Shown here: piece by piece, positions 57,290 through 64,000 of the stretch
How the letters are laid out: each line of letters starts with the position of its first letter
Numbering within the stretch: position 1 is the first letter of the stretch
Assembly (NCBI RefSeq): GCF_029625335.1
Contig: NZ_CP121111.1
Span: 1,240,001-1,304,000, forward strand
Reading direction: 5' to 3'
Length of the DNA: 64,000 nt
Origin: Flavobacterium nitratireducens
GTDB lineage: Bacteria > Bacteroidota > Bacteroidia > Flavobacteriales > Flavobacteriaceae
The notes under the pieces: generated by a model
Told to the model about the DNA's origin: nothing
Database searches by the model: none
Seen by the model: only the letters and a program-made list of their open reading frames with translations
Program-made: the position numbers and the translations under genes

Positions 57290-58404
57290 CTGATTAGTTT
57301 TTGAATTTCTAATTCAAAACGTTCTAAGGTATACTTTCTTGACCAATGTATCGCTGCCGCACTTTTATTTTCATAATCTGCAGCATTATTTATTAGCCTC
57401 AGCACAGCCTCAGCATCCTTGTCCAGCTTTTTTTGCAATATAATCCCTCGATTCCCATCATCCAACATAAAAGGAATACAGGAAACTGAAGTAGCGATAG
57501 GAACAGAACCCCAAAACATAGCTTCGGCAATGGCTTTAGGCCAACCTTCACTTTTAGAAGCTAATACCACAAAATGACTCTCCTGATAAGCTTTTTTTAG
57601 CACTTCCTGATTTTGATTCCCATGTAAAATAACATATTCTTGAAGTTGGTTTTCTACAATGTAATGTTCTAAAGACGAACGCAAAACCCCCTCACCATAG
57701 ATATCCAGCACTGCATTTATTTGCTTTGCTCTCAATTGTTCCAAAAGTTGTATGGTATATAAGGGATTTTTTCCTTCTACTAAACTCCCTACAAATAGCA
57801 GTCGAATGGTTTTATTAGCTTGTATTTTCTTTGGCTCGACTACTATTTCTTTCTCTGAATAACTGGCGGTAAAAAAAGGTGTAATGTTAACCGATTGATT
57901 ACTCCATTCGCCATAGACCAAGACTTTCATGTTTCGAGTCAAAAAAGTATTCGCTAACAACCATTTTTGTAAACGATACGACCAAGGTTGCTTTGCTTTT
58001 GGATCCCAATTTCCGGCATATTTAGCCGTTTTAGGTTTGGATGGAAAAAGTATTTGTAAAAAGCAAGCTAACAATCCCACGTTGCCAGGACAACGCAAAT
58101 GAATATGATCGGCTTGTTGCATGACTTTGAAAATAATTAAAACATTTTTCAATACTTTAGCTATGGATTGAAATGCCAACTTGATACTTTTAATACTGAA
58201 TTCAGAGAGTGGAATAAGCCTTGAAGTTGAAAAATTTAATTCCGAAATCAATAGGTCTCTATCTTCATTCCATACAGGGCAACAAAAAATAATTTCATCT
58301 ACAAATTTAGCCCATAGCTGCATTTCTTTTTCATAAGGAGCATACATATGTAATTTCCCTTCAAGCTTTATAATTGGTGCAGATGAAAACACTATTAATT
58401 TCAT
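57286..58404 (-). CDS. Glycosyltransferase, GT4 type
   Basis: 372-residue GT-B protein. The C-terminal half has KTIRLLFVGSLVEGKNPLYT and YGEGVLRSSLEHYIVENQ, then SHFVVLASKSEGWPKAIAEA (the donor-binding E-x7-E-type region) and FWGSVPIATSVSCIPFML. The acceptor is not predictable. It lies four bases after the serine acetyltransferase-like gene and overlaps the next glycosyltransferase by four. Confidence 0.88.
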   Translation of the reverse strand: MKLIVFSSAPIIKLEGKLHMYAPYEKEMQLWAKFVDEIIFCCPVWNEDRDLLISELNFSTSRLIPLSEFSIKSIKLAFQSIAKVLKNVLIIFKVMQQADHIHLRCPGNVGLLACFLQILFPSKPKTAKYAGNWDPKAKQPWSYRLQKWLLANTFLTRNMKVLVYGEWSNQSVNITPFFTASYSEKEIVVEPKKIQANKTIRLLFVGSLVEGKNPLYTIQLLEQLRAKQINAVLDIYGEGVLRSSLEHYIVENQLQEYVILHGNQNQEVLKKAYQESHFVVLASKSEGWPKAIAEAMFWGSVPIATSVSCIPFMLDDGNRGIILQKKLDKDAEAVLRLINNAADYENKSAAAIHWSRKYTLERFELEIQKLIR

Positions 58405-58407
58405 AAT

Positions 58408-58958
58408 TTATATATATCCTTTAGAACCTTTAGATGAAATGATAACTGCAGGAACTCCGGATACTACATGATGCGATTCAACATTTTTAACCACTAGTGA
58501 ACAAGCGCTTACTAAAACATCATCTCCTATATCAATAGCTCCGACAACAACACTATTAGCTCCTAAATACACATTATTACCAATTCTTGGAACGCCTCTA
58601 CTTTCATTTAAACCTGATACACCAATAGTTACTCCTTGAGAAATATTGCAATTGTTACCAATAATTGCTTTTGCATTTATGATTACTCCTCCAAAATGAC
58701 CAACATAAAAAGAATGTCCAATTGCCGCAGAAGATGGAATTGAAATACCTGTACTTATTTCAATCATTTTTTGCCATAGTAAACATACAACTTGACAAAA
58801 TTGTTTTAAAATTGGAATCTTTAATTGATAAACAAAATGGGCAATTCTATATTGAAAAACAGCCCAAAAACCTTGAGTAAAAAAAAGTATGGAAAAAAAT
58901 TCCCTCCATACTTTTTATATTTTTTATAATCTGAATAAATCAATTGAAATAAATTCAT
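58408..58958 (-). CDS. Serine acetyltransferase-like hexapeptide protein (frameshifted)
   Basis: CysE-related acyltransferase with left-handed beta-helix repeats: EISTGISIPSSAAIGHSFYV, GNNCNISQGVTIGVSGLN and IGNNVYLGANSVVVGAIDIG. Inside a glycan operon it more likely acetylates a sugar or lipid-linked intermediate than serine. The intact frame (58408-58767) lacks the N-terminus; upstream, MNLFQLIYSDYKKYKKYGGN starts at ATG 58958 but leaves frame at the A8 run 58879-58886 (T8 on its own strand). T9 joins FFPYFFFTQGFWAVFQYRIA to the hexapeptide part. Start chosen at 58958, five bases after the upstream glycosyltransferase stop. Confidence 0.85.
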
Positions 58959-58963
58959 AAAAT

Positions 58964-59956
58964 CTATTTTGGTTTATTAAAAAATAAACTGCACCAACCC
59001 ACAAAACGCCCAAGGGCTTCTGTAAAAGCCTCTTTTTTATTCGCAGTTGTTACTGTATTTAAAAAACGAATTGACATCAAAAGTATCGTTATTGCATGCC
59101 ATTTAAATTTATCTCTAAAAACAGGTTCTGGATTTTTTACTCTCCATACATACCAACCGTTCCGCACCACCATTTTACCGTAATGATATTGATTAGGTCT
59201 ACCTGAGCTTTCATGGAAATGACTTATTTTGGCTCTTGTATTTACATACAATTTTCCTGTTTTTGCCAATCGTAAACTAAAATCGGCATCTTCATATAGT
59301 CCATATCCTTCAAAATATGTTGAAAATGAAAACGTCTCAAAAACGGACTTCTTAAAAGACGAAACGCCTCCCATAAGTTGTTCTACTTCATATATTTTTT
59401 GACTTGGAGGAAGAAAACCAACACTTCTACCGTGAGAATACAACGGAGAATAACCTGGAGGACAATTACTATCTAAAGCTAATTTTTTCCGCAACACAAA
59501 ACGACTTCCGTCTTTACGTTTCCAGCCATCAAAATAGAATTCATTACTATTTGGAATATAATTAGCTTCTACTTTTTCCCACTTAATTTCATTTACAATA
59601 TAACCTCCTACGCCTAAAGCATCAGGAAAAATAGTATAGGTTTTTATTAATTGCTCAAAATAATCATTCTCTAAAACGGTATCATCATCTAAAAAACACA
59701 CTATCTCAGAATCTATAGCAGCTTTTGAAATCCCAAAATTTCGTTGTCTTGTCAATCCTCTATTGTCATCTTCGACCAAAAAATACTGCAAATTTAGAAT
59801 TGCCTTTTCTTTTAAAATAAATTCTGTATCTCGATTTAAAGAACCATCAATAATTATAATTTCATCAGGATAAACGGTTTGCTCTTGAACGGATTGCAAT
59901 AATCGCAACAAGGGTTCCGGACGCATATAAGTACATACGATTAATGTAAATTTCAT
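58964..59956 (-). CDS. Glycosyltransferase, GT2 type
   Basis: 330-residue GT-A enzyme: MKFTLIVCTYMRPEPLLRLL, IIIIDGSLNRDTEFIL, the metal site SEIVCFLDDDTVLENDYF (DDD), and LYSHGRSVGFLPPS followed by EDADFSLRLA (ED acceptor motif). The final ~70 residues hold a hydrophobic stretch (AITILLMSIRFLNTVTTAN) that may anchor it at the membrane. Overlaps the exostosin-like gene by four bases (ATGA). Confidence 0.9.
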   Translation of the reverse strand: MKFTLIVCTYMRPEPLLRLLQSVQEQTVYPDEIIIIDGSLNRDTEFILKEKAILNLQYFLVEDDNRGLTRQRNFGISKAAIDSEIVCFLDDDTVLENDYFEQLIKTYTIFPDALGVGGYIVNEIKWEKVEANYIPNSNEFYFDGWKRKDGSRFVLRKKLALDSNCPPGYSPLYSHGRSVGFLPPSQKIYEVEQLMGGVSSFKKSVFETFSFSTYFEGYGLYEDADFSLRLAKTGKLYVNTRAKISHFHESSGRPNQYHYGKMVVRNGWYVWRVKNPEPVFRDKFKWHAITILLMSIRFLNTVTTANKKEAFTEALGRFVGWCSLFFNKPK

Positions 59957-60975
59957 TTTCTAGCTACCTTAAATAGGGAATAAACTTTTAAAAAATAGGC
60001 TTTACGTTCTAAATGGCTTTGCCATAATTTTCTATTATTCTGCTGCATAATTTCAAAATCTTCTTCACTTATTCTTTGATGAAAATCAATTAAAGACGCA
60101 ACCATTTTATCTGCTTTTACAATAACACAATGCTTATCCCAGTTAATATCTTGGTTTAAAGGTAAACTAAAATCGGTATCAACAACAAATGGAATTCTAC
60201 CCATTGCAAGCGCTTCGTAAAAACGAACCGAAAAATTTCCAACTCCACGCATACAAAAAGTATAAGGATGAGATTCCATATTTTCAAAAAACTCCAGCCT
60301 AGTTACTCTCTTTTCTTCAGTTGTTTTTACTCCCGCTCTGTATTTATCTCTAAATATAAAATGGGTTTCAACTTCTGGACTTTTCTCTAATTGTTTTAAA
60401 TACTTGTACCTTTTACTACTAGATGAATAAAAGGGTTGAAAATCCGTTTGTATTTTACCTATCCAACGTTTAAAATTATAGTTCAAAAAAAGCAAATACT
60501 CTTTTATTCGTTTTACAAATGAATTATTAGCATGACCTACAAAACCAATTTGAGCCTGTGGTGATTTATCCAAAGTTCTAAATTCTTTTGCTAAAATAAC
60601 ATACGGATCATTTATAAAGGAAGGTAAAATAAATGTTTGCGAATCCAATAGAGTAGCAAAACCACCTAAGCGAAAAGTATACGCATTTGTAGATACACTT
60701 TTTCCATAATCGCCCCCTGAATACAGCCAAACTTTTTTATCTAAATCCGATGCTTTTTTGATAAAATCATTTAATTTTTGCTGCCTTTTAGAACTATCAT
60801 AACGGGCAATATCAATAGGAACTACTGCAATATCACAATCAGCAATTTCAGAAACTATTTGGTATTTTTCTAATAACTCAGTATTTGGCACATACCATAA
60901 ATCAAACAATAACGGAAAAACAAATCTTCTGTTTTCCGGTGTTAAATAAATTTGTTCTGTGTATACTTTTAGCAT
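59953..60975 (-). CDS. Exostosin-family (GT47-like) glycosyltransferase
   Basis: 340-residue protein of the exostosin family, unusual beside ordinary GT2/GT4 enzymes. The diagnostic C-terminal part is PYTFCMRGVGNFSVRFYEAL followed by MGRIPFVVDTDFSLPLNQDI, where the F-Y-E-A-L and PF-V-x-D pattern marks the exostosin nucleotide-sugar site. The N-terminus (MLKVYTEQIYLTPENRRFVF) lacks a signal peptide, so it is cytosolic or membrane-peripheral, unlike eukaryotic exostosins. Donor and acceptor unknown; it may add a uronic acid or hexosamine, but that is a guess. Confidence 0.8.
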   Translation of the reverse strand: MLKVYTEQIYLTPENRRFVFPLLFDLWYVPNTELLEKYQIVSEIADCDIAVVPIDIARYDSSKRQQKLNDFIKKASDLDKKVWLYSGGDYGKSVSTNAYTFRLGGFATLLDSQTFILPSFINDPYVILAKEFRTLDKSPQAQIGFVGHANNSFVKRIKEYLLFLNYNFKRWIGKIQTDFQPFYSSSSKRYKYLKQLEKSPEVETHFIFRDKYRAGVKTTEEKRVTRLEFFENMESHPYTFCMRGVGNFSVRFYEALAMGRIPFVVDTDFSLPLNQDINWDKHCVIVKADKMVASLIDFHQRISEEDFEIMQQNNRKLWQSHLERKAYFLKVYSLFKVARK

Positions 60976-60979
60976 AAAT

Positions 60980-61774
60980 TTATTTTTCCCTGTAATTTCT
61001 ATAAGTTTTTAATCCTCTGTTAGATTTTTGATACAACAAGCATTCTATATACAACCTCAAAGCTCTGACCATTTTAATTAAAGATTTATTGAGTGGTTTA
61101 CTGTTATTTCTTCTAGTTGTATCAGACTCATTAGCCAGTACAGATTTACTTCCCTCAATTGAAAAAGCCATAAATCTATTAGTTATCCCTATTTTTGCAT
61201 TAGATTTTAAAATTCGAATTGCATATTCTGTTTCACCATATCTTCCAGAAGTTTCTTCTTGATAGTAACCATATTGATCATGAAAACCACTTTTAATAAT
61301 AAAGGGATGGTCACTGTATTGATAAAAATTATAAAAAAAATTGTTCCAAGAAAATTTTGGTATTCTACTTATCGAAGAACTTAGTGGTATCGTTTCTTTA
61401 AAATAAAAATTTGAAGTAAAACGAATTAGATCTAAACTATTATTTTCTAATAATTCATAACATTCTTCCATTACATTTGATATTTCAGGGCTAATCATAA
61501 AATCTTCCTGACAATAAATAATATATTGCCCTTTACAAACTTTCAAGCCTTTATTGATATTAGCAGCCAATCCCTGATTAACTGTAGCTAAAACTAATTG
61601 ATCTATTTCATATGATTGAATAGTTTTAATATTTTGAGGAGAACTTCCATCATCACTCACAACAATTTCATAGTTTGTAAGTGGAATTTTTCTTATTCCA
61701 TTAATACATTGAGCTAAATCATAAGGTCTATTATAATGTGTAATTAAAAAACTTATTTTTAGTACATCCTCCAT
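60980..61774 (-). CDS. Glycosyltransferase, GT2 type
   Basis: 264-residue GT-A protein: KISFLITHYNRPYDLAQCIN, NYEIVVSDDGSSPQNIKTIQ (donor-binding Asp), GQYIIYCQEDFMISPE in place of the usual DxD (QED, so the metal site is atypical) and GYYQEETSGRYGETEYAIRI near the C-terminus. The QED variant and short length suggest a specialised member. It starts two bases after the (extended) stop of the neighbouring GT2 gene. Confidence 0.85.
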   Translation of the reverse strand: MEDVLKISFLITHYNRPYDLAQCINGIRKIPLTNYEIVVSDDGSSPQNIKTIQSYEIDQLVLATVNQGLAANINKGLKVCKGQYIIYCQEDFMISPEISNVMEECYELLENNSLDLIRFTSNFYFKETIPLSSSISRIPKFSWNNFFYNFYQYSDHPFIIKSGFHDQYGYYQEETSGRYGETEYAIRILKSNAKIGITNRFMAFSIEGSKSVLANESDTTRRNNSKPLNKSLIKMVRALRLYIECLLYQKSNRGLKTYRNYREK

Positions 61775-61776
61775 CC

Positions 61777-62645
61777 TTATATATTATTTGCCCAATAAAC
61801 ACTTCTTATCCATCTTTGTTTGAAGTTTTTATAAAAAGTAACATAATTACGAACTGATTCGTGTTTTAGTAATTTTAAAAAAGGACTAATTTATAACTTT
61901 TCAATTGTTCTCTTGTATAATACTTTTGGAGTACATACAAAATGGTAGGTGACGGTTTGGGCTGAATTTTATCTGCATCCCATTTTTTTTGGGTTTGAAT
62001 CCTAAATCCTCCCATTGGTGCTTTTAGATGGGTAATTTTCAAATCGGGAAAATAAATAACATCAAATCCTTGATTGCGTAATTGCATTCCAAAATCGGTA
62101 TCTTCACCATAACCAAATTCTAAGGCTTTATCAAATCGTACATTTTTAAGACAGCTATTTTTCACAAAACTATTACCGGAGCCAAAAATCCCCGATTGAT
62201 GAATAGTATTATAGTGTTGGATTTCGTTCTGCTGTAAACAGGAAGTAGTTAAAGCCAATACCTTGTATTGTTCTATCTTTTCAAATGTTTTTTCAAAAAA
62301 TATTGCATCAAATCGAATATCATCATCAGCTAAAAACACCCACTTACTACTTACCTCAGCCAAAGCCATATTTCTAGCATTACAAGCCCCTGCCTGATGT
62401 GTAAAAAAATGCTGAATTTGAAACGGCCAATTTCCATTCTTTATATAATCTAATTCTGGCAGGCTTTCTGGAATAGGATTCTGTTCCACAATGATTACTT
62501 TTTTAGGCAAATGGGTTTGTACCGCCAAATCCTTCAGGACATCATAAAGGTATTCTTTTCTTCCAATGGTTGGAATAATGACATCTATCGAAAAATCGCT
62601 TTCAAACTCTTTCGTTGATTGTACCAGAATAGAATCTAAATTCAA
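61777..62645 (-). CDS. Glycosyltransferase, GT2 type (frameshifted at C-terminus)
   Basis: GT-A enzyme: DVIIPTIGRKEYLYDVLKDL, KKVIIVEQNPIPESL, the metal site SKWVFLADDDIRFDAIFF (DDD) and EFGYGEDTDFGMQLRNQGFD. The intact frame ends at 61875 as KSYKLVLF and a stop, but an A6 run at 61877-61882 (T6 on its strand) explains this: T7 continues LKLLKHESVRNYVTFYKNFK and QRWIRSVYWANNI to TAA at 61777-61779. That tail (Q-x-W-x-x-S-x-Y-W-A) is what flavobacterial GT2 proteins of this type end with. ATG 62645 overlaps the upstream gene by four bases. Confidence 0.87.
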
Positions 62646-63304
62646 TGGGATTTTTTTCTACTCTTAAAAAATAAAGCATAACAAAAAGGAGCCACTGGAA
62701 ATCGTTTCTCAAAAAGCATTAGGTTTAAAAACAATAACAACAACCACCTTTTTTTATAATGCTGTCTTACGAAACGGAAAAGAGTGAAAAAACCAGCAGT
62801 AATTTTCGTATTACGCTCTTGATTAATCGTAGTTAGCAATCGAGGTTCGGAATAACAAAAAAGGCCTGCTATCATTCCTAACTTAGCCATTGAATTTAAA
62901 AAATATTCAAAATCTGCCCCATTAGGTATAAGTCTCCCCATTTTAAGTACAACCGAAGCATGTATACCACCTGCATCAGCACTCATTAACCAGGTAGGAT
63001 ATGATACTTGCTTATTGACCTTGATAAAGGGGGACTCTTCCACATAGCCAATAGCGGCTGGAATATAAAACTGCTTTGCCATCGTATAAGAGGCCATAAT
63101 TTTATAATGATGGAAAATTTTTTCCAAATTATCACAATTCAAATATGAAGCAACTTCTTCACTGCACCAAATCAACCAATCTTGAGGATAATTCTCGGCT
63201 AAACGAACTAAAGCAGTAGCCATAGAAAACTGAGGAAAATCTAAGTTTTCACCATTTCTTACTACCTGAACTAATTTGTTATTGTTATGGTAAAGGATTA
63301 TCAC
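62642..63304 (-). CDS. Unassigned protein in the glycan operon
   Basis: I do not recognise this 220-residue protein. It starts at a GTG (complement of 63302-63304) that overlaps the upstream stop (GTGA) and its own stop overlaps the next ATG, so it is clearly translated as part of the operon. Features: ENLDFPQFSMATALVRLAEN and QDWLIWCSEEVASYL near the start, QVSYPTWLMSADAGGIHASV in the middle, and a basic, hydrophobic C-terminus (KKRWLLLLFLNLMLFEKRFP) that may bind the membrane. It has no clear nucleotide-sugar motif; a partial GT2-like or regulatory partner of the neighbouring transferases is possible. Confidence 0.7.
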   Translation of the reverse strand: MIILYHNNNKLVQVVRNGENLDFPQFSMATALVRLAENYPQDWLIWCSEEVASYLNCDNLEKIFHHYKIMASYTMAKQFYIPAAIGYVEESPFIKVNKQVSYPTWLMSADAGGIHASVVLKMGRLIPNGADFEYFLNSMAKLGMIAGLFCYSEPRLLTTINQERNTKITAGFFTLFRFVRQHYKKRWLLLLFLNLMLFEKRFPVAPFCYALFFKSRKKSH

Positions 63305-64000
63305 TTGCTATTTTTTTTATCTATCAATTGCTGATAAAAGCTTATATTTTGTTGCACTATTTTCTTCGTATCAAATTGTAACTCTACTCGCTGGCGAGCA
63401 TTAGCACCTATTACTAAACACTGCTTTTTATTTTGTAATAGTTGTACAATTCTATGAGCAAATGTAATAGGGTCTTTTGGTGAAACCAAATAACCACTTT
63501 TACCATCTGTTATTAACTCCTGAGCCCAACCAAAATTAGAATTCACCACTGCTTTCTGCATTGCCATCGCTTCAATAGTCACCATGCCTAAGGTTTCTGC
63601 AAAAGTAGGAAACACGCAAACATTAGCTTTTTTGATGTAGTGCTGCACTTCCTCATAAGGTATTTTACCTAAATAATGCACCTTTTCGATATCCGAAGCC
63701 TTAAATTCTTTCCGTAGCAATTCCCAAGTTGAATGCGATTGTGAGTATACATCAGCAGCGTCACCTCCTATCAGAAGTAATTTCGCCTCAGGGAATTGTT
63801 CGCATACTTTGTTAAAAATAGCAGGCAATTCAAAAACTCCTTTTTTTCTAATTAGCGTTCCTACATACAAGATTAAACCTTCTTCAAATAAGGCTGGAGC
63901 CTTATTTTCAAATCGAGCCAAATCCAAACCATAATTAATAATTTGAATTTCTTTGTCTTTTAAGTTGAAAAGCTGTTTCGATAATTCACCTGCAAAAGAA
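63301..64000 (-). CDS. Glycosyltransferase, GT4 type, N-terminus cut by window edge
   Basis: C-terminal ~232 residues of a GT-B transferase: IQIINYGLDLARFENKAP (the typical N-G-x-D-x-x-x-F linker), LILYVGTLIRKKGVFELPAI, PYEEVQHYIKKANVCVFPTF and FAETLGMVTIEAMAMQKAVV (donor-binding E-x7-E). The frame is open to the right edge, so the acceptor domain lies outside. It is the first visible gene of the operon on the right; further genes, including a flippase, may follow beyond 64000. Confidence 0.9.
   Translation of the reverse strand, partial: SFAGELSKQLFNLKDKEIQIINYGLDLARFENKAPALFEEGLILYVGTLIRKKGVFELPAIFNKVCEQFPEAKLLLIGGDAADVYSQSHSTWELLRKEFKASDIEKVHYLGKIPYEEVQHYIKKANVCVFPTFAETLGMVTIEAMAMQKAVVNSNFGWAQELITDGKSGYLVSPKDPITFAHRIVQLLQNKKQCLVIGANARQRVELQFDTKKIVQQNISFYQQLIDKKNSK

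Overview
The window is a piece of an AT-rich Bacteroidetes chromosome, most likely Flavobacterium or a close relative. Supporting signs are the gliding-motility gene gldI, a type III glutamine synthetase next to a eukaryote-like GSII enzyme, TonB/PepSY iron-uptake remnants, DUF1573 and DUF4105 proteins, promoters of the Bacteroidetes type (TAnnTTTG at -7) and the lack of clear Shine-Dalgarno sequences. No prophage, CRISPR array, integron or defence island is visible.

Layout: 1-6.6 kb (mostly minus) holds pyrG (cut by the left edge), a DUF3820 gene, a LysM/PBP1-type exported protein, guaA and two tandem secreted paralogs. 6.8-14.2 kb (plus) holds ridA, a ClC channel, a rhomboid protease, a DHH phosphoesterase, gldI and two cyclophilin-FKBP double immunophilins. 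14.3-18.8 kb has a Zn/Cd-type P-ATPase, a membrane PAS protein without an output domain and two small unknowns. 18.8-25.3 kb is purM, glnN (GSIII) facing a GSII gene, terC and a lipoprotein. 25.4-27.2 kb is a decayed locus: an IS1182-type transposase tail joined to the C-terminal part of a TonB receptor, then a PepSY gene with an in-frame stop. 27.3-38.3 kb has a sialidase-like lipoprotein, valS, a DUF1573 protein, a retropepsin/PDZ protein, an aminotransferase and the run folE-cysS-yidD-lgt. 38.3-52 kb has two identical tRNA-Thr genes, manA, bcp, queD, idi, exported msrB-msrA, a flavoprotein, recQ, kdsD-type isomerase, tatC, lptB, a GH25 lysozyme and pssA. 52-64 kb has a DUF4105 protein and then a tightly packed minus-strand surface-polysaccharide operon (initiating sugar transferase, polymerase/ligase, at least seven glycosyltransferase-like proteins, a serine-acetyltransferase-like enzyme) that continues past the right edge.

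Functional threads: nucleotide synthesis (pyrG, guaA, purM), ammonia assimilation (two unrelated-class glutamine synthetases), envelope assembly and quality control (immunophilins, gldI, rhomboid, lgt, yidD, tatC, lptB, GH25, pssA, Msr pair), KDO/LPS and O-antigen or capsule synthesis (kdsD, lptB, glycan operon), pterin/queuosine (folE, queD) and isoprenoids (idi).

The most striking feature at window scale is that about a dozen otherwise well-preserved genes are broken by single-base frameshifts, mostly in A/T homopolymers that are one base short (A7 where A8 restores the frame, and so on). I read these mainly as homopolymer errors in the assembly, with transcriptional slippage as a less likely alternative. 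The IS/TonB/PepSY damage is different in kind and looks like genuine decay. I found no strong candidate for a wholly new system. The best leads are the P-type ATPase with DKTRT in place of DKTGT, the output-less triple-PAS membrane protein, the paired secreted paralogs, the immunophilin array and the unassigned members of the glycan operon.
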